Part shown: positions 45,847 through 54,625 of the stretch, in pieces | Layout: each line of letters opens with the position of its first letter | Numbering within the stretch: the first letter of the stretch is position 1 | Assembly (NCBI GenBank): GCA_002386525.1 | Contig: DGIS01000025.1 | Span: 1 to 64,000 of the forward strand | Length of the DNA: 64,000 bases | Source: Sphingobacterium sp. UBA4616 | GTDB lineage: Bacteria; Bacteroidota; Bacteroidia; Sphingobacteriales; Sphingobacteriaceae | Reading direction: 5' to 3' | Translations under genes and position numbers: made by a program | The notes under the pieces: generated by a model | Databases searched by the model: none | What the model was told of the DNA's origin: nothing | The model's input: the letters and a program-made list of their open reading frames with translations, nothing else

Positions 45847-45904
45847 TAAAGTTCCTATTAATAAGACAACTTAAGTTATACAATTAGCATAATTTGTTGT
45901 ATAA
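45847..45904 (-). promoter_or_regulatory. Two-box promoter of the broken BON copy 3
   Basis: Minus strand: TTATACAA (45904-45897), 13 bp, TTGTATAA (45883-45876), 21 bp, GAACTTTA (45854-45847), then 41 bp to the ATG at 45805. It is the same as at copies 1 and 2 in every spacing. Confidence 0.55.
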
Positions 45905-45977
45905 TTAGAAGGTAGTTTGATCGATATTTAGAGGTCTTCGAGGTTTTAGGGGCATAAATAGAACGCTAGAACATCAC

Positions 45978-46403
45978 TTATTTGTACCTAGAAAAGAAAG
46001 CACTGTCTATAAAAGGTCCATTTTCATCATTCATCTTCTTTGTACGATACAAAAGAAACTTCCCGGAAGGCAGAATCTCTGCATAGGGGGCTCTCAGATC
46101 TGTAGTACTTTGAAGCATAATCAATTTATTCCCTCTCGGCCATGCTTTATAGGCATCAATCATTGGTTCCCTACCTTGGCCGATGTCATACCAGTCGTTA
46201 ATGGTAAAATACTCCTGTCCGCGTTCATGATGGATCGATAGATGCCTTTTATTTTTTCTGTCGAACCAATTGCCTTTGATACGTTGAATTCCTGTCTCAT
46301 GATTGCTTTTGGTACGCTGAGCACTACAATTGCTGTGAGCGAAAAAATACGCATAACAGAAAATTAAAACACATAACTTGATCTTTATCATAATCTTATT
46401 CAT
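45978..46403 (-). CDS. Hypothetical secreted protein
   Basis: 141 residues with a signal peptide (IMIKIKLCVLIFCYAYFFAH, cleavage near SAQ). The mature part (GIQRIKGNWFDRKNKRHLSI, DWYDIGQGREPMIDAYKAWP) resembles small lipocalin-like beta barrels, with alternating hydrophobic strands, but no definite family. It ends the island of stress and dead genes. Confidence 0.6.
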   Translation of the reverse strand: MNKIMIKIKLCVLIFCYAYFFAHSNCSAQRTKSNHETGIQRIKGNWFDRKNKRHLSIHHERGQEYFTINDWYDIGQGREPMIDAYKAWPRGNKLIMLQSTTDLRAPYAEILPSGKFLLYRTKKMNDENGPFIDSAFFSRYK

Positions 46404-46764
46404 TTAATTACTATTAACTGTATTAACTGATATATCCTGAAATATTGAAGCAATACCAACCTTGCGTTCATAAAAATACAAAACAAAAAGGTCTGCTGAA
46501 AGTTCAATCCAAAGAGAATACTTAACTCGCTAGGGCTCCAAAGAATCCAATAAATGTGCTAAATCGGAATCTTAAAAAAGCGCGAATAGACATTCAACAC
46601 GTATTGACAATACAACAATTACACATTAAATTTGGGGAAAGGATTATGAACCTCGGTAATTTACATCTAATTGTAGTAAAAAGTGTTGCTGAATGAGTTG
46701 TATATTACCACGATGAGTATGCTTAGAATTTTTAATCACCATATTTCTTTACGAAAAAGCACTT
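46404..46764. other. Intergenic stretch, nothing recognised
   Basis: About 360 bp between two divergent genes. Promoters must be here, but none is convincing. Confidence 0.4.
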
Positions 46765-47367
46765 ATGATGCAATATAAAGACATTGCAGAAAAAATAATT
46801 GATCTGAAAAATGCAGACTTAGCATTAAGGGATAAGCTTATTAATGAGGGTAAACTAGGCGATGGATATAATGAAGAAATGAAGATCTTACACAATAAAA
46901 ATGCTCAGATTTTAGACAAAATCATGAACATCATCGGTTATCCTACAGCAGAAAAAGTAGGAAAAGAAGCTAGCGACGCCACCTGGTTAATTATACAGCA
47001 CTCAATTGAACAACCAGAATTCATGAAGAGAAGTGCCGAACTATTGAAGACAGCTGTAAAAAATAATAAAGCCGATCCTAGAAATTTAGCTTATCTAACA
47101 GACCGAATAGCTGTATTTCAAGATCAGCCACAACGTTACGGGACTCAGTTTGATTGGGACGAAAACGGAAATCTAAGTCCTCATACAGTAGATGATGCGA
47201 TCAAAGTAAATAAACGACGAAAGTCAATCGGCCTAAACACGCTTGAAGAGCAAACTGAAGTGATAAGGATACAGGCACTGCGTGAAAAGCAGTCTCCACC
47301 TACAGACTTAGAAAAGAGAAAACGAGAAATGGAAGAGTGGAAGAAAAGTGTGGGATGGACAAAATAA
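46765..47367 (+). CDS. DUF6624-like protein
   Basis: 200 residues, soluble. The pattern IIQHSIEQPEFMKRSAELL, YLTDRIAVFQDQPQRYGTQF is that of DUF6624 proteins, whose function is unknown. Conserved His and Tyr residues in the QHS and YGTQ segments suggest a binding site. No signal peptide. It converges with alkB. Confidence 0.75.
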   Translation: MMQYKDIAEKIIDLKNADLALRDKLINEGKLGDGYNEEMKILHNKNAQILDKIMNIIGYPTAEKVGKEASDATWLIIQHSIEQPEFMKRSAELLKTAVKNNKADPRNLAYLTDRIAVFQDQPQRYGTQFDWDENGNLSPHTVDDAIKVNKRRKSIGLNTLEEQTEVIRIQALREKQSPPTDLEKRKREMEEWKKSVGWTK

Positions 47368-47409
47368 ATAAAGGGATGCTATTAAAAACTTATTCAGATC
47401 TTAAAATTC

Positions 47410-48021
47410 CTAATATACATCGCCGATTAAGCGAAAAGTCAAGTTGATACGAGCTTTCATTTTTTGCGTGGATTTTGCGACGCGATGTTCCCAAGTTTCC
47501 TGCAAATCGCCTTTCATCAGCAAAAGGGAACCATTATTTAACAACAAGGAATACTTTTTACTATGATCGTCAACCTTCCTAAAATCAAAAAACCGCGCCT
47601 GTCCCAGACTTATCGATCCAACTACAGGCCTATCTCCCAGTTCGCTATCTCTGTCACGGTGCCAGGCCACCGAATCACTGTTGTCGCGATATAAATTAAT
47701 CAATACAGAATTGAATCGATAATTGAAGCGCTGTTCGATCTTTTCCTTCAACGCTTCCAAATGTTCAAGCCATTGATTTACAGCGATCGCTTTTCCAGCG
47801 AGCTGGTAACTTGTATTTTCATCATCATACCAAGCCGTTAACCTAGGAGTCAATACTGTTCGATCGTACATTGTCTTCGATGTCTGCTGCCAACTGACCT
47901 CCTTGAGCAGTAGATGAAACAAATCATCAGCTTCTTTTTGTGTAAGAAAATCCGCTTCAAAGTCTAAGAGCTCTTCCGAAAAATTATATCCTTCGTTTTC
48001 AAATAAGCTAAGCTGATCCAT
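47410..48021 (-). CDS. alkB: AlkB-like 2-oxoglutarate/Fe(II) dioxygenase
   Basis: 203 residues from ATG 48021 (the frame is open for 41 more codons, which do not fit the family). Iron ligands: WHRDRDSELG (His and Asp) and the distal His in TWEHRVAKS; the 2-oxoglutarate Arg lies in KARINLTFR. Segments TPRLTAWYDDE and NSVLINLYRDNSDSVAWH are typical of the AlkB/ALKBH2 group, which repairs alkylated bases in DNA and RNA. It stands alone, so no Ada-type operon is seen. Confidence 0.9.
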   Translation of the reverse strand: MDQLSLFENEGYNFSEELLDFEADFLTQKEADDLFHLLLKEVSWQQTSKTMYDRTVLTPRLTAWYDDENTSYQLAGKAIAVNQWLEHLEALKEKIEQRFNYRFNSVLINLYRDNSDSVAWHRDRDSELGDRPVVGSISLGQARFFDFRKVDDHSKKYSLLLNNGSLLLMKGDLQETWEHRVAKSTQKMKARINLTFRLIGDVY

Positions 48022-48241
48022 GTTCCAATTATTTAAAGGTATATCAATGGGTCCATTCTCTTTCAGAGAAGAACAATTGATCCTGCACAAGGTTTGTCGG
48101 TTATAATAGTGGCGGTTAAGTGTACATTTTAAAAGGAGTTGCAATCAGCTTCTCACCGATTGCAACACATAGAAAACACTTAGATAGATATTTGATAAAA
48201 CAGATGATCCCGTAGTAGCGGGGATTAGCTTGCGGATCGGC

Positions 48242-49240
48242 TTAAGGTTGCCCGCCTCCTCCAGCAGCTCCATAAATCTGTCCATTAGCGTAACTGGCAT
48301 CTGATGCGGCAAGCTGAACATAGATCGATGCTAGTTCCGCCGGTTGTCCGGGTCTTCCCATGGGCGTGTCACCTCCAAAATTCACAAGCTTTTCTTGTGT
48401 CGCACCGCCACTTACTTGTAGCGGTGTCCAAATAGGTCCCGGAGCTACGCCATTCACGCGAATACCCTTAGGTCCTAGCTGTTTCGCCAGAGACCGTATA
48501 TAGTTTGTTGTAGCAGCTTTTGTCTGCGCGTAATCGTAAAGATCTTCCGATGGATCTGTCGCCTGTACTGAGGTTGTTCCTATAATAACTGAACCGGGCT
48601 TCAAATGCGGTAGAGCAGCTTTAATAAGCCAAAATGGGGCATAGATATTAGTCTTCATGGTCGCATCAAATTCTTCGGTCGTAATATCCAATATGGAAGG
48701 TTTTGTCTGCTGTCGCGCAGCGTTATTGACCAAAATATCCAAACCACCCAACTGCTGAGTCGCCTCTTCTATCAGACGCGTACAGAACTTTTCTTCCCGA
48801 AGATCACCCGGAATTGCCACCGCCTTTCGCCCTGCAGCTTTAATTAATGCGACAACATCTTTGGCATCAACCTCCTCATCCGGTAGATAATTAATAGCAA
48901 CATCGGCTCCCTCGCGTGCATAGGCGATTGCGGCAGCTCGCCCCATTCCAGAATCGCCGCCGGTAATTAAGGCTTTTCGTCCATTCAACCTCCCACTTCC
49001 TTTATATGATTCTTCGCCATGGTCGGGTCTTGGATTCATTTTACTACTCAATCCGGGCCAGGACTGGAGTTGCTTTTGAAAAGGCGGTTTAGGATATTTG
49101 TCGTTTGGATTCTGTAAATTAGCATTTCCACCTTGTTGAGCTTCAGCTGGCCGCCATCCTCCCACCAGTCCTAAAGCTAATACACTAGTTCCTATTGTTC
49201 CCAGAGCCTTGCGTCTATCCATTTTTGTTGAATTTTCCAT
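48242..49240 (-). CDS. Tat-exported SDR oxidoreductase
   Basis: 332 residues. The N-terminus has a Tat signal: MDRRKALGTIGTSVLALGLV with twin Arg at residues 9-10 and AEAQ before the cleavage site. After a Pro-rich linker comes a complete SDR: ALITGGDSGMGRAAAIAY, NNAARQQT, IIGTTSVQATD (Ser replaced by Thr-Ser pair), YDYAQTKAA (Tyr, Lys), APGPIWTPLQ. Export by Tat implies folding with NADP in the cytoplasm and work in the periplasm, which is unusual for SDR proteins but known in this subgroup. Related in its core to 22227-23090. Confidence 0.9.
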   Translation of the reverse strand: MENSTKMDRRKALGTIGTSVLALGLVGGWRPAEAQQGGNANLQNPNDKYPKPPFQKQLQSWPGLSSKMNPRPDHGEESYKGSGRLNGRKALITGGDSGMGRAAAIAYAREGADVAINYLPDEEVDAKDVVALIKAAGRKAVAIPGDLREEKFCTRLIEEATQQLGGLDILVNNAARQQTKPSILDITTEEFDATMKTNIYAPFWLIKAALPHLKPGSVIIGTTSVQATDPSEDLYDYAQTKAATTNYIRSLAKQLGPKGIRVNGVAPGPIWTPLQVSGGATQEKLVNFGGDTPMGRPGQPAELASIYVQLAASDASYANGQIYGAAGGGGQP

Positions 49241-49509
49241 TTTCTCTATAAATTTTTAATGATCGACTCAGTGTCGTGTGAGCAAATTTTTTAAAAATTA
49301 ACAGCGATCACAGTACTTTCGTTCGATCATAGCTGATGGATGCGTTAATTCACGCATAAATCGGTCACAAAAAGTAGAAACACGTTGGTCCATTGAAAAA
49401 TGTAATCTACGTAGAGATGAAATTTCACGTATAAAGCGGCATTTATAGCGTAGTTAATCAATCAACAATTGTCTAATATGCAGTGTCCTACAAATAAAAT
49501 ACGTGTAAC

Positions 49510-49929
49510 ATGAACAGAAAAAAAATAACGCACGATCAGCATCAAGGTATGCCTATCATTGCATTTGCGATCATCTCACAACAGGATCCTGATCAAGATC
49601 TTTTTGAAAATGAATCCGATGAAGATCCAGAAATCCCAGAAGAGGATGATCTCGGTATTCAAGAAGAAATTGATTTTGAGGATGAAAGTGAATTTGACGA
49701 TGAAACCATCGCCGGAGAAGATGATCTGGATATCCAAGAAGAAATTGATTTTGAGGATGAGAGTGAATTTGACGATGAAACCATCCCCGAAGAAGATGAT
49801 CTGGATATCCAAGAAGAAAGTGGCTTTGACGATGAAACTATCGCCAAAAATGAAAAGGCAAATGATGCAGAAGATCTGCCCCTTCAACCGCCAACAGAGC
49901 CATCAGATGTAGAGCAAAGAACCATTTAA
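49510..49929 (+). CDS. Acidic repeat protein
   Basis: 139 residues, mostly Asp and Glu. After a basic start (MNRKKITHDQHQG) it holds three tandem units of about 25 residues (DDLDIQEEIDFEDESEFDDE), the third shorter by six. No signal peptide, no Cys. It must be disordered and could bind metal ions or basic proteins. The family is unknown to me. A fragment with the same unit is found at 56617-56689. Confidence 0.65.
   Translation: MNRKKITHDQHQGMPIIAFAIISQQDPDQDLFENESDEDPEIPEEDDLGIQEEIDFEDESEFDDETIAGEDDLDIQEEIDFEDESEFDDETIPEEDDLDIQEESGFDDETIAKNEKANDAEDLPLQPPTEPSDVEQRTI
49642..49848. repeat. 75-bp tandem repeat inside the acidic protein gene
   Basis: Units begin at 49642, 49717 and 49792; the first two are 75 bp, the third 57 bp. 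They are nearly identical in DNA, so they arose recently and copy number may vary between strains. Confidence 0.75.
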
Positions 49930-50226
49930 CAATCAACGTGTGGGACACTATAGCAAACGGATTGATGTAATTAATAATCCGTTTGTTCCTAGTGATCAAA
50001 TCAAAGGAGGACGCCCAATGTATCAGAGAAAATGCTGAAAACAAACCATCAATTGGTCAGTCAATGGTTATTAGACCTTAAATTATTTTTATCTTCAGCT
50101 CGTTCCAAGAACGTGAAAACAGTGGAATGAAAGTACGTAATACGCAGTGACTGGTCTATCTCGCCTCATAAACTATATTGAAGTAAATACTATGAGCCTC
50201 ATGCCCTAAGTTTGGTATTTCTTCAC

Positions 50227-50586
50227 TTAACTTGAAAGTCTCTTTAAGATTACCCTTCTCAGTCTTTCCTCGTTTTGATCCCCCCAGTAACCCAGCGCGG
50301 AAATTACAGGAATCAAACTTATCCCGAAATCGGTAAGCGAATATTCAACTTTCGGCGGAACGACAGGATATATTTTCTTGGTGATAAGCTCATGATCCTC
50401 CAGTTCTTTTAGCTGGAGGTTAAGGACCCGTCGAGAAGCATCCGGTATTTTACGCAGCAATTCACTGGGTCTTTTATATCCTTGGTTGATAAACCACAGC
50501 AAACGGATTTTCCATTTGCCATAAAGCACTTCACCTATCAAGTCAAGGCCACAGTTCAGATTTGGAATTACTTTTCTTTCATACAT
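50227..50586 (-). CDS. HxlR-family transcriptional regulator (intact copy)
   Basis: 119 residues, complete: CGLDLIGEVLYGKWKIRLLW, PSELLRKIPDASRRVLN (helix-turn-helix), LKELEDHELITKKIYPVVPP, VEYSLTDFGISL (wing). It is divergent from its SDR gene at 50716, with the inverted repeat between them. It is the only functional member of the three related copies (1017 and 10684 are damaged), so it may control the SDR at 11070 as well, through the identical site there. Confidence 0.93.
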   Translation of the reverse strand: MYERKVIPNLNCGLDLIGEVLYGKWKIRLLWFINQGYKRPSELLRKIPDASRRVLNLQLKELEDHELITKKIYPVVPPKVEYSLTDFGISLIPVISALGYWGDQNEERLRRVILKRLSS

Positions 50587-50620
50587 TTTTCAAAATTAAA
50601 CGTATGAACCCATTTGTACA

Positions 50621-50643
50621 ATAGGGGAAAAATTTATCCCTAT
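50621..50643. promoter_or_regulatory. Conserved 23-bp inverted repeat, probable HxlR operator (copy 2)
   Basis: Identical to 10976-10998. It lies 34 bp from the HxlR start and 72 bp from the SDR start. Confidence 0.65.
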
Positions 50644-50715
50644 ATGATTAGTAAATCCCTACTTGCACAGACTATTTTTATACGCCAATTTTGTCCTGTA
50701 AACAAAGCATAAAAA

Positions 50716-51507
50716 ATGGAACAGTTTAAATTCAACAATGAGTTATCCAACAAGATTGCCCTGGTAACTGGGGGTACAAAAGGAACTGGGAGGGCAATTG
50801 CAGAAAGACTATTACAGGCCGGAGCAACAGTAATCATTACCGCGAGAAACGCTCCTGAAAAAGAAAATAGTAATCTGCATTACATTACGTCTGATCTGAG
50901 CACGGCAGAGGGAACCCAAAAATTAGTGAGCGCGGTGCTTGCAAACTATGGAAGGCTAGACATTCTGATAAACAATCTCGGTGGATCATCTACCCCTGCA
51001 GGAGGTTTCGCTGCCCTCAGTGATGAAGATTGGGAATCGACCATACAGACTAACCTTTTGGCACCGATACGTCTCGACAGGAGCTTTTTACCACAGATGA
51101 TCGAACGCAGAAACGGGGTAATTATTCACATTGCTTCTATTCAAGGCAAATTACCCTTATATGATTCAACGTTACCATACGCAGCGGCAAAAGCTGGATT
51201 GAGAAACTATAGCAAAAGCTTATCAAACGAAGTTACGCCCAAAGGCATTCGTGTCCTAACAGTTTCCCCTGGGTGGATCAATACCGCAACATCCGAAGCC
51301 TGGTTAGGTGAAATTGCCATAAACTCAAACAGCACTGTAGAGGAAGCGCAACAGGGCGTAATGGATGCATTGGGGGGAATTCCTTTCGGAAGACCTGCTG
51401 AACCCGCAGAAGTAGCTGAACTTGTCGGCTTCCTCGTTTCACCAAGAGCTAGCTATCTAACAGGAACTGAATATGTAATTGACGGCGGAACAATACCGAC
51501 CATTTAG
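50716..51507 (+). CDS. SDR family oxidoreductase (paralogue of 11070-11861)
   Basis: 263 residues: TGGTKGTGRAIAE, NNLGGSSTPAGGFAAL, IIHIASIQGKL (Ser), PYAAAKAGLRNY (Tyr, Lys), TGTEYVIDGGTIPTI. Length and sequence match the copy at 11070 with many synonymous changes, so the duplication is not recent and both copies have been kept. Unlike the other copy there is no SnoaL-like gene behind it. Control probably by the HxlR gene at 50227. Confidence 0.93.
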   Translation: MEQFKFNNELSNKIALVTGGTKGTGRAIAERLLQAGATVIITARNAPEKENSNLHYITSDLSTAEGTQKLVSAVLANYGRLDILINNLGGSSTPAGGFAALSDEDWESTIQTNLLAPIRLDRSFLPQMIERRNGVIIHIASIQGKLPLYDSTLPYAAAKAGLRNYSKSLSNEVTPKGIRVLTVSPGWINTATSEAWLGEIAINSNSTVEEAQQGVMDALGGIPFGRPAEPAEVAELVGFLVSPRASYLTGTEYVIDGGTIPTI

Positions 51508-51818
51508 TAATGATCTAACCTCAGTAAAACACAAAGCGAATTTGAGCTTGGCGTTTAAGTTTACGAACATGATTTACGAGTGACTAACGGCAGAACTAAA
51601 TACCTAAAAAGACAATTTATCACGATGAAATCTGCTTTCTGGGCCTAAGCCATCTCGAATGTGACTAGAGCGTTTCAAACACCGCTTTATCTGCATGCGA
51701 TATCTAAAGAAATTTAGCAACCCATTTTGCAAATCGATTCAATTAAAGACTTCATTACCGCTGAAAAGCGTAAAACATCCAGCAAGAGTTCGAAACCCTG
51801 AGATGAGGTTAGCATAAC
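51508..51818. other. Intergenic stretch with decayed coding look
   Basis: On the plus strand a short open stretch near 51680-51800 (ILQIDSIKDFITAEKRKTSS) looks protein-like but has no start and a stop before it. I cannot name the family. Confidence 0.35.
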
Positions 51819-51852
51819 AAAAAGCCATTATCGAAAACAATAATGGCTTTTT
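51819..51852. terminator. Strong bidirectional terminator
   Basis: AAAAAGCCATTAT / ATAATGGCTTTTT, 13-bp stem, loop of 8, with A and T runs on both sides. It serves the fimbrillin gene on the minus strand and anything coming from the left. Confidence 0.9.
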
Positions 51853-51940
51853 TTGATTTAATTAAACGAAATTCTTAAAGAGTCTCTATTTTAAATCCAG
51901 GTAATCTATACCCGCTTTCAGCTTACAAAAAGAGTCAAAA

Positions 51941-53509
51941 TTAATTTACAACTATAGTGCCTTTAACACATCTCACGTAGCTTGGACTAGTACGAAATCC
52001 TGTATCAAAGCCGGCCGAAGTCTCACTAAAACTCCATTGAGTGCCATGATTAACTCCATAATAGCTTCTAGAATTTGATGCCCAGTAAAAACCTGAGTTT
52101 GAAATAGTAATCGGAGCTTTGGTTCGATTCCACAGCGTACTAGACGCCGTGCTAGCACCATTCCAGTACAAATCTGGAGTCTTTGGCAATATAACAACAG
52201 CATTACCATTAGAAATTCGAACGCCCTGCCGACCATTTTCTGTGACCAAACTTTTAGTCGACCCTATGCTTATTGCCTGAAAATCTGCATGACTAGGCGT
52301 TCTCCATCCGCCGCCATTTGTCGTTACCTTCGAGCAAGGATCTCCTACAGGATTGTAAGCATATGCCTCTCCGCTCTTAAGGCTTTGCCAACCAAATGCT
52401 GTCCCCAATTCTAGATTAGGTGCAAAGGAATAAGCACCATTGATCTCTGACAAGTTTCCTGGTGCCCATTCCAATCCGTTTATTACAGTAGAATTCTTTT
52501 TTAGCGTTAGACTTAACTTGTAGGACTTTCCTCTTGTTAACGGAACATTAGGAATAGTCAAGTCTTTTACTTCTCCGCCAACATTAATACCACTGATTTT
52601 TATATTTCCAAGACCGTCGGGCGCTGCCAGAAGAAAGGGTGATGATTGTGCATATTGTCTTGTTCCATCAATTGTCATATTGATGGGATAACCTTGTGAA
52701 ATTAAATCTTCACCTTTATAAGTTAAACTCGCGTCACTCACTTTTAAAGAAAGTCCACTATAATGGGAAGATGCGTTCCAGCTACCAATTGCATTGATGT
52801 TTCCAACATTCTTAGAATCTAAACTAACAGTGATTTCGCAAAACAAATGTTCGAACAACACATCAATATAATTGGTCCCGTAATTCAAAACTTTATCTAT
52901 TCGAGTGTACATCTGATCTAAATTCTGGCCACCGCTTTGTGTCAGTAGCCTACCTACCACAGCCTTATCAAGATCTTCGTTGGAAGGTGGCAAAGCAACC
53001 GTATAAAGTTTAGTATTGTTACTCTGAAATATAAAGGTATATTTCTCACCAGCATTAAATTTGTATTCACTGCCAGACGTGGGAGTAGTATCTCCGACTT
53101 TGTATCGGTTAAATCCTACATATTTACCATCCTTATCATAGTATGTTACCGAATATAGCGTACCAATTTCTACCGCCGATCGTCCAACTTGAGCAACTAA
53201 ATTTGTACTTGCTGATTGCGCTTTTGCCATAAGACCGCTAGAAGTTTCCGATAAAACACACTCAATCGAGTATTTATCATCAACATTTACAGAATAACGA
53301 TTCTCTGCACTGACTGCTTTCGAAGTTGTTGCTTTGGTTGCAATAGCTGAATTAGTATTGAAACTATTGATTTTGGAATCAAAAATTACCTTTACCGCAT
53401 CGCCCTCATGAATTTGGTTGGAATGTTCCTTTTTACATGAATTCAGCAAAAAACAGAAAACTAATACGCCAGAACCAATAACTATTTTATGTTTAAAATT
53501 TCTTTTCAT
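51941..53509 (-). CDS. Fimbrillin family lipoprotein
   Basis: 522 residues. Type II signal peptide (VIGSGVLVFCFLLNSC, Cys about 25) followed by a beta-rich body as in FimB/Mfa-like fimbrillins: YSVTYYDKDGKYVGFNRYKV, KYTFIFQSNN, LFCEITVSLDSK, then a C-terminal domain starting near WAPGNL and holding GDPCSKVTTNGGGWRTPSHA and a YVRCVKG end, similar to Fibrobacter major-paralogous (FISUMP) domains. It may form or cap surface fimbriae. It lies 15 bp after a 57-residue gene and opposite to a two-component system. Confidence 0.8.
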   Translation of the reverse strand: MKRNFKHKIVIGSGVLVFCFLLNSCKKEHSNQIHEGDAVKVIFDSKINSFNTNSAIATKATTSKAVSAENRYSVNVDDKYSIECVLSETSSGLMAKAQSASTNLVAQVGRSAVEIGTLYSVTYYDKDGKYVGFNRYKVGDTTPTSGSEYKFNAGEKYTFIFQSNNTKLYTVALPPSNEDLDKAVVGRLLTQSGGQNLDQMYTRIDKVLNYGTNYIDVLFEHLFCEITVSLDSKNVGNINAIGSWNASSHYSGLSLKVSDASLTYKGEDLISQGYPINMTIDGTRQYAQSSPFLLAAPDGLGNIKISGINVGGEVKDLTIPNVPLTRGKSYKLSLTLKKNSTVINGLEWAPGNLSEINGAYSFAPNLELGTAFGWQSLKSGEAYAYNPVGDPCSKVTTNGGGWRTPSHADFQAISIGSTKSLVTENGRQGVRISNGNAVVILPKTPDLYWNGASTASSTLWNRTKAPITISNSGFYWASNSRSYYGVNHGTQWSFSETSAGFDTGFRTSPSYVRCVKGTIVVN

Positions 53510-53524
53510 TATATTTAACTTTAT

Positions 53525-53698
53525 TTACCACGTAATTTCCCAGTCTTTATTCTCGCCAGGTTTCCATTCATGTGCTATACCACCGCCAGATCCATCACCT
53601 GGTATCACAATAGCTGAACTTGCTGCTAGAGAATTTTCCATTTTAATGTCCATCACCTCTACGCGAGGAGGAACATATTTCTTTTTGACATCTTTCAT
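53525..53698 (-). CDS. Small fimbrillin-associated peptide (57 aa)
   Basis: ATG 53698 opens 57 codons beginning MKDVKKKYVPPRVEVMDIKM and containing ENSLAASSAIVIPGDGSGGG. This layout (KKKYVPPRVEV, ENSLAASS, then Gly/Pro tail) is repeatedly found as tiny genes directly before fimbrillin-like genes in Bacteroidota. There is no standard signal peptide; the ENSLAxSS part may be a processing site. It is the first gene of the operon and is 15 bp before the fimbrillin start. Confidence 0.7.
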   Translation of the reverse strand: MKDVKKKYVPPRVEVMDIKMENSLAASSAIVIPGDGSGGGIAHEWKPGENKDWEITW

Positions 53699-53995
53699 CT
53701 TTTATCAATTTTAATCTTTTGTAATAATTTTGTTTTCATACTTCAAAAAGACTTTGCAATAGCGATTTTTTGAAACTTTTCAAGCATTATTAGACAAATC
53801 AAAACAATCCTGTAATCATAAAAAACAAGCGGAAGCGATAAACACCATTTTTAGGTATGGTTATAATTAGTTATCCCCAGAAATTGGTAGTTAAATGTCT
53901 ACAAGATTCACAAATACCTTGTTTTAAGCACTTTTGAAACTAATCAATAGTCTAAAAGACTTATATTAGAGGTCAAAAAAAATACAATATAACCT

Positions 53996-54625
53996 ATGAA
54001 AGAGGTAAAAATGGCAGTGATCTTGGATGATGAAAAACTATTCGCTAACTCCTTCTCACTTTTATTAGAGAAATATAAAATATTTGAACACGTACTTGTG
54101 TTTAATCAATTTAACGAGATGATCAATTACCTTATCCAAGAAGAGAGAAAAAACATTCATTTTTTTTTAGACTATTTTTTGGGAGACAATAATGGCGCTA
54201 GTGTACTTCAAGATATCAAAAGACTTGCTAAACACCCTCATTTTATTTTTTTATCATCAACCACAAGCCCACATATTATCCACAATATGCTACAGGTTAG
54301 ACCAAACGGAATTATTAGCAAATCCTGTGAAATATCCTCATTGATTGCATGTATAAAAGCTGTGGAAATAAATGAATTATATATAGAAGAGTCATTGAAA
54401 GTTCTACACGATAATGCTCATAAGGATTCGATCGTTTTTTCTCAAAGGGAAATTCAGCTCCTTTATCTTTTTATGAGCGGGCTGAGTATTGCGCAAGCGG
54501 CAGAAAAAGCATGTCTGAGTACACATACAATTATAACCTACCGTAAAAAAATGATGGCTAAAGCAAATTGTCATTCTATTGTTCAACTATTAAAAATAGC
54601 AAAAGACCATGGCATTATTAACTAA
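53996..54625 (+). CDS. LuxR/NarL-family response regulator
   Basis: 209 residues. Receiver domain with acidic pair Asp11-Asp12 (VILDDEKLF), phospho-acceptor Asp59 (HFFLDYFLGDN) and Lys near 109 (GIISKSCE). C-terminal LuxR helix-turn-helix: FSQREIQLLYLFMSGLSIAQ, AAEKACLSTHTIITYRKKMM. It overlaps the histidine kinase gene by 17 bp, so the pair is co-translated. Natural target: the divergent fimbrillin operon. Confidence 0.9.
   Translation: MKEVKMAVILDDEKLFANSFSLLLEKYKIFEHVLVFNQFNEMINYLIQEERKNIHFFLDYFLGDNNGASVLQDIKRLAKHPHFIFLSSTTSPHIIHNMLQVRPNGIISKSCEISSLIACIKAVEINELYIEESLKVLHDNAHKDSIVFSQREIQLLYLFMSGLSIAQAAEKACLSTHTIITYRKKMMAKANCHSIVQLLKIAKDHGIIN

Noticed and set aside
49559..49912. Other long frames over the acidic repeat gene on both strands
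   Set aside because: They arise from the 75-bp repeat read in other frames (Lys/Ile/Trp-rich or Ser-rich); the frame with promoter distance, ATG and balanced acidic repeats is taken as real, although low complexity leaves some doubt.
53418..53714. 98-codon plus-strand frame at the start of the fimbrillin operon
   Set aside because: It is antisense to both the fimbrillin start and the 57-residue gene, which are better supported.
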